From assembly GCF_018069625.1 (NCBI RefSeq), contig NZ_CP072941.1, forward strand, positions 6,386,001 to 6,450,000: DNA of 64,000 nucleotides, in the 5' to 3' direction. A model generated the notes under the pieces. It was not told the DNA's origin, searched no databases, and was given only the letters and a program-made list of their open reading frames with translations. Position numbers and translations under genes: made by a program. This DNA comes from Streptomyces yatensis. Lineage in GTDB: Bacteria > Actinomycetota > Actinomycetes > Streptomycetales > Streptomycetaceae. Below are positions 54,124-61,733 of the stretch, in pieces (positions within the stretch are counted from its first letter, which is position 1; each line of letters opens with the position of its first letter).

Positions 54124-54753
54124 TCAGCGTCGGGCGCCGCTCCCGCCGTGATAGTCGAGTTCGAGGTAGCGGGCGCGGGTGCTCCAGGAGCCGAGGTCGG
54201 GCGTGTTGGCCAGGACGTCGTGCCAGCGCGAGCCCCTGGAAGCCGCCTCACCGGAAGCCGCCTTACCGGAAGGGCCCCCCGGGTCACGCGCCGGGCGCCC
54301 GGCCCAGAGCCGCACCCCCGACCGCGCCTCGGACTCACGGACCGGCTCCCACAAGCCCATCGAGAACATGCCGGCGAGCTCGTGCATGGCGATGAAGCCG
54401 ACGATGCCCTCCTCGGGGTCCGAGGAGTCCGAGGAGGCCAGGCGCTCGGTGAGGGCGTGCCACAGGAAGTACGGGTTCGGCAGCCGCACATCGGGCTGGA
54501 AGCGGTAGACCAGCCGGTCCAGCCTGATCGAGCCGATGCGCGGCAGCTTCATCCGGTTGAGCGGGACGACCTCGCGCTTGCCGCCGTTCCAGGTCAGCCT
54601 CTCCCAGCGGCCCGTGTAGCCGGGCTCGCTGTAGACCGTGACCTGAAGGCGTTCCCTGCGATCGGGCCGCCGGTTGTGCACCATGCCCGCGCCGACGACG
54701 GCGCCGCCCACGGACGCCAGGCCCGCCAGGAGGATTCTGGTCTTGCGCTTCAT
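54124..54753 (-). CDS. Membrane-anchored hypothetical protein, 209 aa
   Basis: An N-terminal helix (about 6-27, ILLAGLASVGGAVVGAGMV) followed by an extracytoplasmic domain of unknown type (YSEPGYTGRWERLTWNGGK, GSIRLDRLVYRFQPDVRLPN). A Gly/Ser/Ala/Arg-rich insertion lies near 165-185. ATG 54753 is preferred because it directly precedes the helix; ATG 54798 would add 15 residues. Function unknown. Confidence 0.65.
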   Translation of the reverse strand: MKRKTRILLAGLASVGGAVVGAGMVHNRRPDRRERLQVTVYSEPGYTGRWERLTWNGGKREVVPLNRMKLPRIGSIRLDRLVYRFQPDVRLPNPYFLWHALTERLASSDSSDPEEGIVGFIAMHELAGMFSMGLWEPVRESEARSGVRLWAGRPARDPGGPSGKAASGEAASRGSRWHDVLANTPDLGSWSTRARYLELDYHGGSGARR

Positions 54754-54982
54754 CGGGACGCGACACCTCGCTTCTGACGGGACGACCGCCTTCGCCATGT
54801 GCCACGCCGAAGAGGACCTTCATGGTTCCCCGTATCCCGCCGCGCGCATCGCTGCCCGAACCAATTCACCCAGCCGGGGCGGAAGTTCCTCGCGCCCCCG
54901 CTTCGGAGGAGGTGCGGCCCGAGCCGCGGCCAGGGGCATGCCCGGCGGATCGTGCCGGACAGACCCCTGGTCCCGAGGAGGC

Positions 54983-55531
54983 TCAGCGCTTGAGCGTGAA
55001 GGTGAAGTCGCCGGAGAACTTGCCGTTCAGCCGGACTGCCGAAACGAGTTTCCCCTCCGTGATCAGTCTCTCGGTCTCGGCCCGTGAGAGTCCGCACCCT
55101 TCCGCTATCAGCCGTACCGGCCGGACGGGAATCCGCGCCGCAAAGCGGACCGAGACGTCGATCACGTCGCGGTCCAGGTGATCCGAACCGCCGGTGTCGA
55201 GGCGCCAGGCGTTGTCCCAGTCGAGGGCGATGCGATGGCGGCGCCGCACAACCGGATCCTGGAGCAGCTCAGCTGCCAGACCAGGGTCGTTGGCATGCAG
55301 CCGGTCCAGCAGCTCAGGCCGTACGGACCGCACATGCATCCGCTCCAGGACCGTGAGCTTTGCGGTTTCCCCGCACGTGGTACAGAGCGCGAGGAGCCAG
55401 GCGTCGATGAGCTTGTGGTTCGCGTTGACGCGAAATTTGCCGCTTGTCCGGAAGCGCTCGGACGCGCACGCGTGGCAGCGGCGGAGGACGAGCGGCAGGC
55501 AGGTGGGCATGACCACCCAGTTTTTGAGCAC
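54983..55531 (-). CDS. DUF1062 family protein
   Basis: A 182-aa protein matching DUF1062: two CxxC pairs (CHAC near 19-22 and CTTC near 50-53) that probably bind zinc, followed by a helical domain (ERMHVRSVRPELLDRLHANDPGLA) and a segment AEGCGLSRAETERLITEGKL. Biochemical role unknown. The GTG start at 55531 is not backed by a strong ribosome site; ATG 55510 is possible. Confidence 0.82.
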   Translation of the reverse strand: MLKNWVVMPTCLPLVLRRCHACASERFRTSGKFRVNANHKLIDAWLLALCTTCGETAKLTVLERMHVRSVRPELLDRLHANDPGLAAELLQDPVVRRRHRIALDWDNAWRLDTGGSDHLDRDVIDVSVRFAARIPVRPVRLIAEGCGLSRAETERLITEGKLVSAVRLNGKFSGDFTFTLKR

Positions 55532-55791
55532 AGAAGTACACCGGTTTCAGTGAGAAATCCGCAGCAGAAAGGAGCGCGGCGCACATGCGCGACGCGCGAC
55601 GAATCAGCACTCGGGAGGTCTCACAGGGTGTACAACGGCACGTCCTTGACTGGGCGACTTGGTCCGGCAGCACAGTAATGGCGCACGGCGGCGCTGCTCC
55701 ACTGCTTTTCGGGAGCCTCACCGCCGGGGATGGGCCGCTGCGGTGAGGTCACGCGGTCGGCCGTGCGGCCGGTGCTCGGCGCGGCGGATGA

Positions 55792-56205
55792 TCAATCGCA
55801 CCTCAGCTCACCCCAGACCTGCTTGCCCCAGCGGTACCGGTCCGTCCCCCACCGGTCCGTGAGGGCGTCGACCAACAGCAGCCCCCGGCCTCGGGTGTTG
55901 TCGCCGTTGGAGTCCGTCCGCAGGAAGGGAACATTGCGGGACCTATCCACGACCCCGAGGCGGACGAATTTCTCGGACGGTCTGCTGACGACGACCCGGA
56001 TCGACTCCAGACGGGCGTGGTCGACGGCGTTGGAGACCAGCTCGGTGATCACCAGCTCGGCGTCCTCGATCAAGTCCTCCTGGCCCCAGGCGGCCAATGC
56101 GGTCCGCACCAGCTTGCGGGCCGCTTCCGCGCTCGCCGGTAAGCGGCGCATGGTCTGGGAGTATCCGGGGTGCCCCGTGGGGCGAGGTGTAGCGGTCACG
56201 GTCAT
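55792..56205 (-). CDS. RsbW-like ATP-binding (anti-sigma) protein
   Basis: A 137-aa HATPase_c_2 protein, the type that acts as anti-sigma serine kinase. The N-box is AELVITELVSNAVDHA (about 49-64) and the G-boxes lie in VVDRSRNVPFLR and TRGRGLLLVDALTDRWG. A partner antagonist could be the STAS protein encoded at 52680-53165, but there are dozens of each in Streptomyces. Codon 22 is TTA, so its translation may be developmentally restricted. Confidence 0.88.
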   Translation of the reverse strand: MTVTATPRPTGHPGYSQTMRRLPASAEAARKLVRTALAAWGQEDLIEDAELVITELVSNAVDHARLESIRVVVSRPSEKFVRLGVVDRSRNVPFLRTDSNGDNTRGRGLLLVDALTDRWGTDRYRWGKQVWGELRCD

Positions 56206-56384
56206 CAGCGCTCCCCCATGGAGATGCCTCTACGGTCCGTGAATGTGGTGGGACGACTGAAGCGTGAGACATGCTGTCTGTACCAAACGTGACCCGTCCT
56301 GTGCATACGGTTATGCGTTGTGCGCATGCGCTTGGCGGAATCACTTCGCGGCGAGGTACCAAGGTGTCGGGGGGAACCAGAGCA

Positions 56385-57653
56385 ATGAACCGGTCGACTC
56401 AAGCGGTACGAGACGCATCGCGCAGCGGTGACTACGGGCGTGTGGTCAAGCTCGTCCGGGTCGATGCGCGGCTCTCCCAGAAGCAGTTGGGGCAGGCGTG
56501 TGGCTTGAGCCAGTCCGCGATCTCGCGACTGGAGGCGCACGGCGCCGCGACCTACAACATGACCCTCTTGGCGAGGGTGGCCACCCACCTGAACATCCCA
56601 TTGCGGCTGGTCGGCCTCGCCGATCAACCCGCGGTCCAGACCGCCGATGTGGACGGATCAGACGTGGAAAGGCGCACCTTCCTTCACGGGTCGGCGGCGA
56701 TAGTCGCTGCTCCGATACTCACCCCGGCCTCCATGGCGCACCGTCATCAAGGCGGCGACGGAGGCCAGGCAGCCAGCCTCAGGCTCGCCACGACGGCGTT
56801 CCGGCGTCTCGACGGCACAACGCCGTCCAGACAGCTTCAGGAGCCCGTACTCGCCCACCTTCGCCTCGCACAGACCATCGCCAGCGAGGCTGACAACCAG
56901 GAGGCCAGGTATCGCCTTGCCGCGGTCGGGAGCGAGGTCGCGAGCTTGGCCGGATGGCTGGCCTGGGACATGGGTGACTACGGTTCCGCCAGGACCTGGT
57001 ACGGGAACGCCATCAAGGCGGCCCGCAGCTCCGGAGACCGCCTCCTGGCCGCCTATCAACTCGGCTCCCTCGCCCAGTTCGAGGCTCATGCCGGCAATGC
57101 CGTGCAAAGCCTGAACCTCCTCAACCAGGTCCGTAGCCGGCTCGAAGAACGACCCATCGCCACGGCCACCGCGTGGCTGAGCGCCTCCGAGACCCTGGCG
57201 CATGCCGTAGCGGGTGATGCCCGGATGTCGGACCGGGCCCTGGCCCAGGCAGCCAAGGCTGCCGAGCAGGTGTCCACCGAGGACCCCGCGCCCTGGCCTT
57301 GGATGTTCACGTTCAACGGCGCCAAGGTCGCGGCCATGCGCTTGACCTGCGGAGCGCGACTCGGGCTCCCTGAATGGGTCAGGGCAGCCCAGGACGAGGC
57401 GGGCGAGGCCATGACCTCCGGACATGAGAAGCAGCGGGCCCTGATCATGCTCGATCTCGCCTCCGCTCACCTGGTCTCGGGGCGGTTCGACGGAGCATTC
57501 TCCCTGGCGACCAGGGCATTGGAGACGGGCGTGCGCTATCGATCCGGACGGATCGTGGAGCGGTCCCGCGCGTTGCGCCGATCCTTCACCTCGGCCAACA
57601 AGCCACAAGTGGTCAGGGAGTTCGACGAGCGCTTGCACGGAATCTATCTGTGA
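56385..57653 (+). CDS. XRE-type regulator with TPR-like C-terminus
   Basis: A 422-aa protein. The HTH (LSQKQLGQACGLSQSAISRLEAH, about 30-52) is followed by a linker with a short hydrophobic run and a helical region (about 140-420) of TPR-like units (LAAVGSEVASLAGWLAWDMG, YGSARTWYGNAIKAARSSGD). It is 98 nt upstream of the SLOG-type gene, with a 7-bp tandem repeat between them that begins at its TGA stop, so the two probably form one transcript. Confidence 0.88.
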   Translation: MNRSTQAVRDASRSGDYGRVVKLVRVDARLSQKQLGQACGLSQSAISRLEAHGAATYNMTLLARVATHLNIPLRLVGLADQPAVQTADVDGSDVERRTFLHGSAAIVAAPILTPASMAHRHQGGDGGQAASLRLATTAFRRLDGTTPSRQLQEPVLAHLRLAQTIASEADNQEARYRLAAVGSEVASLAGWLAWDMGDYGSARTWYGNAIKAARSSGDRLLAAYQLGSLAQFEAHAGNAVQSLNLLNQVRSRLEERPIATATAWLSASETLAHAVAGDARMSDRALAQAAKAAEQVSTEDPAPWPWMFTFNGAKVAAMRLTCGARLGLPEWVRAAQDEAGEAMTSGHEKQRALIMLDLASAHLVSGRFDGAFSLATRALETGVRYRSGRIVERSRALRRSFTSANKPQVVREFDERLHGIYL

Positions 57654-57755
57654 GCAGTGAGCAGTGAGCAGTGAGCAGTGAGCAGTGAGCAGTGAGCAGT
57701 GAGCAGTGAGCAGTGAGCAGTGAGCAGTGAGCAGTGAGCAGTGAGCAGTGAGCGG
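57651..57755 (+). repeat. 7-bp tandem repeat (TGAGCAG)n
   Basis: Fourteen perfect copies of TGAGCAG from 57651 to 57748, then a variant TGAGCGG. The first TGA is the stop of the XRE gene; the array ends 12 nt before the SLOG-gene start. Unit length is not a multiple of three and TGA recurs in each frame every 21 nt, so no long protein crosses it. Confidence 0.97.
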
Positions 57756-57767
57756 AAGGATGAGGCT

Positions 57768-58244
57768 ATGCGACTGGGGATCACCGGGCACCGGGGGCTG
57801 CCCAAGGACAGCGGGAACCTGGTTCGTACCGCTCTCGCGGTAGTGGTCCGGAAGTACGGCAGCGATGATCTGGTCGGGGTCTCGTGCATCGCGGACGGTC
57901 CGGACTCCTGGTTCGCCGAGTTCGTTCTGGACCACAGAGGGCAGATCGAAGTGGTGATCCCGGCAGACGAGTACCGCGCCGGCCTTCCCACCTGGCACCA
58001 CCCCGCCTATGACGCCCTGCTCATGCGCGCTTCCGAGACCCATTCGACCGGTCTCAAGGAGTCCACCTCGGAGGCTCACCAAGCGGCCAGTGAGATCCTC
58101 GTGGGTGTGGTGGACAAGCTGATCGCCGTCTGGGACGGACAACCCGCTCGCGGATACGGCGGCACTGCGGACGTCGTGTCCTATGCGGAGAGGACAGGTG
58201 TACCCGTGGAGAGGGTCTGGCCAGCGGGCGCGACACGGGACTGA
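57768..58244 (+). CDS. SLOG-type nucleotide-binding protein
   Basis: A 158-aa Rossmann-like protein. GITGHRGL near the N-terminus, an ADGPDSWFAEFVLDHRG segment, VVIPADEYRAGLP and VWDGQPARGYGGTADVV follow the pattern of SLOG proteins (Smf/DprA-LOG superfamily), which bind nucleotides or nucleotide-derived signals. GGAAGGATGAGG precedes ATG 57768. The pairing with an XRE-TPR regulator recalls signal-sensing or conflict modules, but no effector gene is present. Function unknown. Confidence 0.7.
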   Translation: MRLGITGHRGLPKDSGNLVRTALAVVVRKYGSDDLVGVSCIADGPDSWFAEFVLDHRGQIEVVIPADEYRAGLPTWHHPAYDALLMRASETHSTGLKESTSEAHQAASEILVGVVDKLIAVWDGQPARGYGGTADVVSYAERTGVPVERVWPAGATRD

Positions 58245-58526
58245 CGTGAACGCACGGGGTCCGTGGGGCCCAGGGACGACGGGGGACGTGCAGCCGCCCA
58301 CCGGTGACTGACTGCGCCCCGCGGGAAGTCACCGCACGCCGGTCGGTGTTTCCATCGCGCTCTGTTGCCTGCCGGGCCCGCTTCGTAGCGTCGTCAGTAC
58401 GGTCGCATGCACCAGCGCGATCCCTGGCCGAATGCGCTCACTTCTCGGTGACTTCTACCGCGACTTGATCACTCTCGCCCCCGACGCGGGCGTCGCCCGA
58501 GAGTGGGGAGACCGCTACCGAACCGA
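58245..58526. other. Gap with a possible gene remnant
   Basis: 282 nt with no convincing gene. A 36-codon frame (58432-58542) with plausible composition (LLGDFYRDLITLAPDAGVAR) reads into the interrupted acetyltransferase; it may be the tail of a decayed gene. Confidence 0.4.
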
Positions 58527-58820
58527 ATGGAGCCGATCTTGAGTGCCGCTGGTCTGGACGCCCGCCATTTCACCCACGCGGATTTCCCGGAGATCCGCCA
58601 GACGCTGATCGACGTACACGCCGGGGCCTATGCGGACGCGATGGACGACGAGTTCAACCAGCGCTTCTCCTGGTTCGTGGACCACTGGGGCGGCAACCCG
58701 GAGTTCTCCTGAGTGATCGCGTTCGACGGCGACAAGGCAGTGGGCTTCGCGTACGGCGCCCCGTCCGCGGACTCTCCGCTCTTCGCCGTGATGCTCGCGG
58801 AGCTTCCGCTGCCGAGCTGA
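58527..58820 (+). pseudogene. Interrupted GNAT-type acetyltransferase
   Basis: The frame from ATG 58527 encodes an acetyltransferase-like N-terminus (ARHFTHADFPEIRQTLIDVH and FSWFVDHWGGNPEFS). A TGA at 58710-58712 stops it, and the same frame resumes with VIAFDGDKAVGFAYGAP, the expected beta strands, then ends at TGA 58818 before the acetyl-CoA motif. The protein is thus both interrupted and truncated. A true short protein or a sequencing error is possible; decay is more likely because the C-terminus is also missing. Confidence 0.7.
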
Positions 58821-58828
58821 CGCCGGAC

Positions 58829-58878
58829 ACGCCGAAGCGCCCTCTCACCTGCGGCCAGGTGAGAGGGCGCTTCGGCGT
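58829..58878. terminator. Bidirectional terminator
   Basis: A perfect 22-bp stem (58829-58850 with 58857-58878) and GCGGCC loop between the acetyltransferase remnant and the convergent lipoprotein gene. Confidence 0.95.
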
Positions 58879-58886
58879 GATGGGGG

Positions 58887-59489
58887 CTAGCCGATCTTCC
58901 ACTGGCCGGTCTCGTCGGCGAAGCCACTGTTCATCGTGAATTGCAGCGTGGCGACCTTCGACGTCTTGGGCACCTCGATGACGATCCAGCCGAGTGCCTT
59001 GTCGCCTGCGGGGAGTTTGAGGTCGGATGTCATCTGTGGCCCGGCCGTGATGTCGCCGAACGTGGCGTCGAACCGCTGGCCTTCACTGTCAGCGGCCTGG
59101 ACGCAGTTGGACGGACTGTCGCTGTAGACGGTGGTGCCGGTGTTGGTGAGCTGAAGTTGAACAGCGACCCAGCGCTTGCCGGACCCGGGCGCGGTGAACT
59201 CGTCGGCGCTCTTGGCGGGGTCCAGCCACTTCTTCACGGTGACGTCGAGCTTGTCGCCGTCGTTCTGGCCCGAGAGGGTGAGCGTGTCGCCGACGCGGGC
59301 GTCTTGGGCCTGCTCGGGTTCGTCTGTTGCGGCCGGTGTCCGCGCGGGGTCTGCGGCCTCGCTGGTGGTTGCGGCCGGCGAGGAGGACTGAACCTTGGGG
59401 CTGGTGCTGATCTTGCTGCCCTCGTTGCCGCATGCGGTGAGCGGCAGGCAGAGGATGGCGGCGGTGAGTGCGATGGCGCGAGTGCGCAT
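58887..59489 (-). CDS. DUF4352-type lipoprotein
   Basis: A 200-aa lipoprotein. Signal peptide with lipobox LTAC (Cys20), a Ser/Thr/Pro/Ala linker (about 25-65), then a DUF4352/telomeric-repeat-like beta domain (RWVAVQLQLTNTGTTVYSDS and ALGWIVIEVPKTSKVATLQF). Anchored outside the membrane, it may bind ligands or cell wall; no partner gene is adjacent. Confidence 0.88.
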   Translation of the reverse strand: MRTRAIALTAAILCLPLTACGNEGSKISTSPKVQSSSPAATTSEAADPARTPAATDEPEQAQDARVGDTLTLSGQNDGDKLDVTVKKWLDPAKSADEFTAPGSGKRWVAVQLQLTNTGTTVYSDSPSNCVQAADSEGQRFDATFGDITAGPQMTSDLKLPAGDKALGWIVIEVPKTSKVATLQFTMNSGFADETGQWKIG

Positions 59490-59702
59490 GGTTCCCCCCT
59501 GAGTGCGTGCTGATGCGCTGTGTGTGGGGGGATGAGCACTGTATCGGTCGTCTGGCCTGGTGTGGAGGGATACGGCGGGACATGTCGCCGCCAGCCGGTG
59601 TCGACGGGGCGGGTCGCCCGAGCACTGCCAGGAGCGCGGGCCGTCGGCGGTGCGCGCCCCGAAGGCGCGATGTCCTTCGGGGCGCGCTGCAGGGGTTCGG
59701 GT

Positions 59703-60452
59703 TCAGGCGTTGTAGCCACCGTGGGCGTCCAGCACCGCGCCCGTGACGTACGACGCGGCGGGGCTCGCCAGAAAGGCGATCGCCGCGGCGATTTCCTCGG
59801 GGCGACCCAGGCGTTGCAGGGACAGCGAGCTGACCAGGGTCTTGAGGGTCTCGGGGTCCGGCGCGTCCATGCCGCCGTCCATCAGTCCGGCCTCCACGAC
59901 GTTGGCCGTGATGTCCCGGGGCCCGAGGTCTCGTGCGGCCCCCATGGTGTACCTCTCGATCCCTGCCTTGGTCGCCGAGTAGTCGGCAGCTCCCGGGACA
60001 CCGACCCGGGAGCCCAGTCCGGAACTCACCGTGACGATGCGGCCGCCCGCGCGCAGCACTCGGGAGGCGGCCCGGATGACGGCGATCACACCGAGGTAGT
60101 TGGTGGCGTGCATCCGGTCCAGCGCGGCGGTGTCGGCGTCAGGGTCGTCCACCGTGCCGGCCGCGGAGATCGCCGCATTGTTGACGAGGATGTCCAGGCC
60201 GCCGAAATGCGCGACCACGTCGTCGATCAGCGCCGGCGCCCGACTCGTGTCCGCCTGGTCGGACTTGAAGGCGACGGCGTTCGCTCCCTTGCCGCGCACC
60301 TCGTCGACGACAGCCTGCGCCTGCTTCTCGGAGCTGACATAGGTGAAGGCGACGTCGGCGCCCTGCTCGGCCAGCAGTCGTACGGTCGCGGCTCCCAGTC
60401 CGCGCGATCCCCCGGTGACCAGGGCGACCTTGCCCGTGAGTGGCTTGCTCAT
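59703..60452 (-). CDS. SDR-family oxidoreductase
   Basis: A 249-aa classical SDR with intact motifs: TGGSRGLGAATVRLLAEQGA, NNAA (VNNAAISAAG), the catalytic Ser in VSSGLGS and YxxxK as DYSATKAGIERY. The C-terminal YVTGAVLDAHGG is typical of 3-oxoacyl-ACP reductase-like enzymes. GAGG lies about 8 nt upstream of ATG 60452. It is divergent from an Rrf2 regulator with three operators between, so its expression is probably controlled by that regulator. Confidence 0.94.
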   Translation of the reverse strand: MSKPLTGKVALVTGGSRGLGAATVRLLAEQGADVAFTYVSSEKQAQAVVDEVRGKGANAVAFKSDQADTSRAPALIDDVVAHFGGLDILVNNAAISAAGTVDDPDADTAALDRMHATNYLGVIAVIRAASRVLRAGGRIVTVSSGLGSRVGVPGAADYSATKAGIERYTMGAARDLGPRDITANVVEAGLMDGGMDAPDPETLKTLVSSLSLQRLGRPEEIAAAIAFLASPAASYVTGAVLDAHGGYNA

Positions 60453-60485
60453 TCTTCTCACCTCGTTGATTGACGCTTCCCGACA

Positions 60486-60508
60486 GTCGCAACATTAATT
60501 GTTACGAC
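60486..60508. promoter_or_regulatory. Rrf2-type operator 1
   Basis: 23-bp inverted repeat: arms GTCGCAACA and TGTTACGAC around TTAAT. Confidence 0.8.
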
Positions 60509-60513
60509 AGCCT

Positions 60514-60536
60514 GTTGCAACCTTCACTGTTACGAC
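60514..60536. promoter_or_regulatory. Rrf2-type operator 2
   Basis: 23-bp imperfect inverted repeat: arms GTTGCAACC and TGTTACGAC around TTCAC, 28 bp downstream of operator 1. Confidence 0.72.
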
Positions 60537-60542
60537 TGGGCT

Positions 60543-60565
60543 GTCGTAACATAAAGCGTTGCGGC
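60543..60565. promoter_or_regulatory. Rrf2-type operator 3
   Basis: 23-bp imperfect inverted repeat: arms GTCGTAACA and CGTTGCGGC around TAAAG, 29 bp after operator 2 and ending 15 nt before the rrf2-type start. Confidence 0.75.
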
Positions 60566-60580
60566 CGAGAGGAGGGGTTC

Positions 60581-61015
60581 ATGAGTGCCAACAGCAGGTT
60601 GACCATCGCCGCCCATGCGCTGGCCTGGATCGGTCTCTACCAGCGCCAGGGCCATGAGGTCGCCACCTCCGAACAGATCGCGACCAGCGCGAACACCAAC
60701 CCCGTGGTGATCAGACGGCTGCTCGGCGAGCTGCGCAGGGCCGGGCTCGTGGAGTCCCGGCGGGGCGTGGGCGCGGGCTGGTCGCTGGCGCGCGAGCTGG
60801 AGTCGATGACCCTGCTCGACGTGTACGAGGCAGTGGAACCCGGACCGCTGTTCGGGATGCACCGCACCACCCCGGACCAGGGATGCGTGGTGGGTTACGG
60901 CATCCAGCCGGCGATGCAGGGCGTCTACGAGGGCATCGAGGAGACCCTGAGGCGCGAGCTGGCCCGCGTCACGCTCGCGAACGTACTCCGGGACGTACTC
61001 GCGGCACCTCGCTAG
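60581..61015 (+). CDS. Rrf2-family transcriptional regulator
   Basis: A 144-aa Rrf2 protein: a winged helix (SRLTIAAHALAWIGLYQRQG to NPVVIRRLLGELRRAGLVES) and a C-terminal dimerisation helix. It lacks the three-cysteine Fe-S site of IscR/NsrR: only one Cys (GCVVGYG) is present, so it probably senses a non-Fe-S signal, as YwnA-type members do. GGAGGGG precedes ATG 60581. The three tandem operators directly upstream indicate autoregulation and control of the divergent SDR gene. Confidence 0.92.
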   Translation: MSANSRLTIAAHALAWIGLYQRQGHEVATSEQIATSANTNPVVIRRLLGELRRAGLVESRRGVGAGWSLARELESMTLLDVYEAVEPGPLFGMHRTTPDQGCVVGYGIQPAMQGVYEGIEETLRRELARVTLANVLRDVLAAPR

Positions 61016-61145
61016 CCTTCCCGTGACGCCCTGACATCACCAAGATCCCCATCCATGCTGATCCAGTACGCCGAGGAAAGCGGTGTGGGTCCCGGCCGTG
61101 TGAGCCGCCTCGATACGCCATGGGGGCGACACCCGGCGGGGCTTG

Positions 61146-61709
61146 ATGCGGTCGTCAGTGCATCGGGCACGGCATGGTCGGGCGGATGCGGTTCGCGCTG
61201 CACGCGACCACCTGGACCGAGGCGAATCGAGTACCTCGCAGATACCAGCCGCCTACGACATCCCCACCCCAGAAGAGGCGGTCTTCCGCAGCCGCAGACC
61301 AAGCTGCCTGACGGCCGATGACCCGGCAGACCGGGCCTCCTGGTGGCGGCCGTGGCTGGACCTGATCCAGGACACCGTTGCCCGCGGCGTCGTGGTGCGC
61401 CGCGCCCGGATCGTGTCGGAGCCAGTCAGCGAATACATCCGCTTCGAGCATTCCGGCACCTTCACCAACATCGCGGCAGGCGAACAGGTGCGTTGGCTTC
61501 CACGGCGCCGCGCGTCCGACATCGCCCTGCCCGGCAATGACTTCTGGCTCTTCGACAGCCGCATCATCCGGTGGAACCACTTCACTGGCGACGGCGGATC
61601 GGCGGGCCAGGACGTCTCAGACGATCCCGCCGCCGCCAAACTGTGCGCCGCCGCATTTGACGAGGTATGGGCCGCGGCCATCCCGCACGAGCAGTACGAG
61701 CTCCACTAG
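61146..61709 (+). CDS. DUF6879 family protein
   Basis: A 187-aa protein with the DUF6879 core: WWRPWLDLIQDTVARGVVVR, RIVSEPVSEYIRFEHSGT, GEQVRWLPRRRASDIALPGN and FWLFDSRIIRWNHFTGDG. Proteins of this family are encoded beside XRE/DUF5753 regulators in actinomycetes, as here. The N-terminal 50 residues do not fit the family well, so the start may differ. Upstream (61016-61145) there is no other clear gene. Function unknown. Confidence 0.82.
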   Translation: MRSSVHRARHGRADAVRAARDHLDRGESSTSQIPAAYDIPTPEEAVFRSRRPSCLTADDPADRASWWRPWLDLIQDTVARGVVVRRARIVSEPVSEYIRFEHSGTFTNIAAGEQVRWLPRRRASDIALPGNDFWLFDSRIIRWNHFTGDGGSAGQDVSDDPAAAKLCAAAFDEVWAAAIPHEQYELH

Positions 61710-61733
61710 TAGAAAGCATCGGTAAGCCAGCTC

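Noticed and set aside
57651..57755. CRISPR-like array
   Set aside because: Units are 7 bp with no spacers and no cas gene nearby; it is a simple tandem repeat. The repeated SLLTAHC peptide on the reverse strand is just its translation.
61055..61321. Separate gene just after the Rrf2 gene
   Set aside because: The 88-codon frame overlaps the better-supported DUF6879 gene, has no ribosome site and no recognisable domain.
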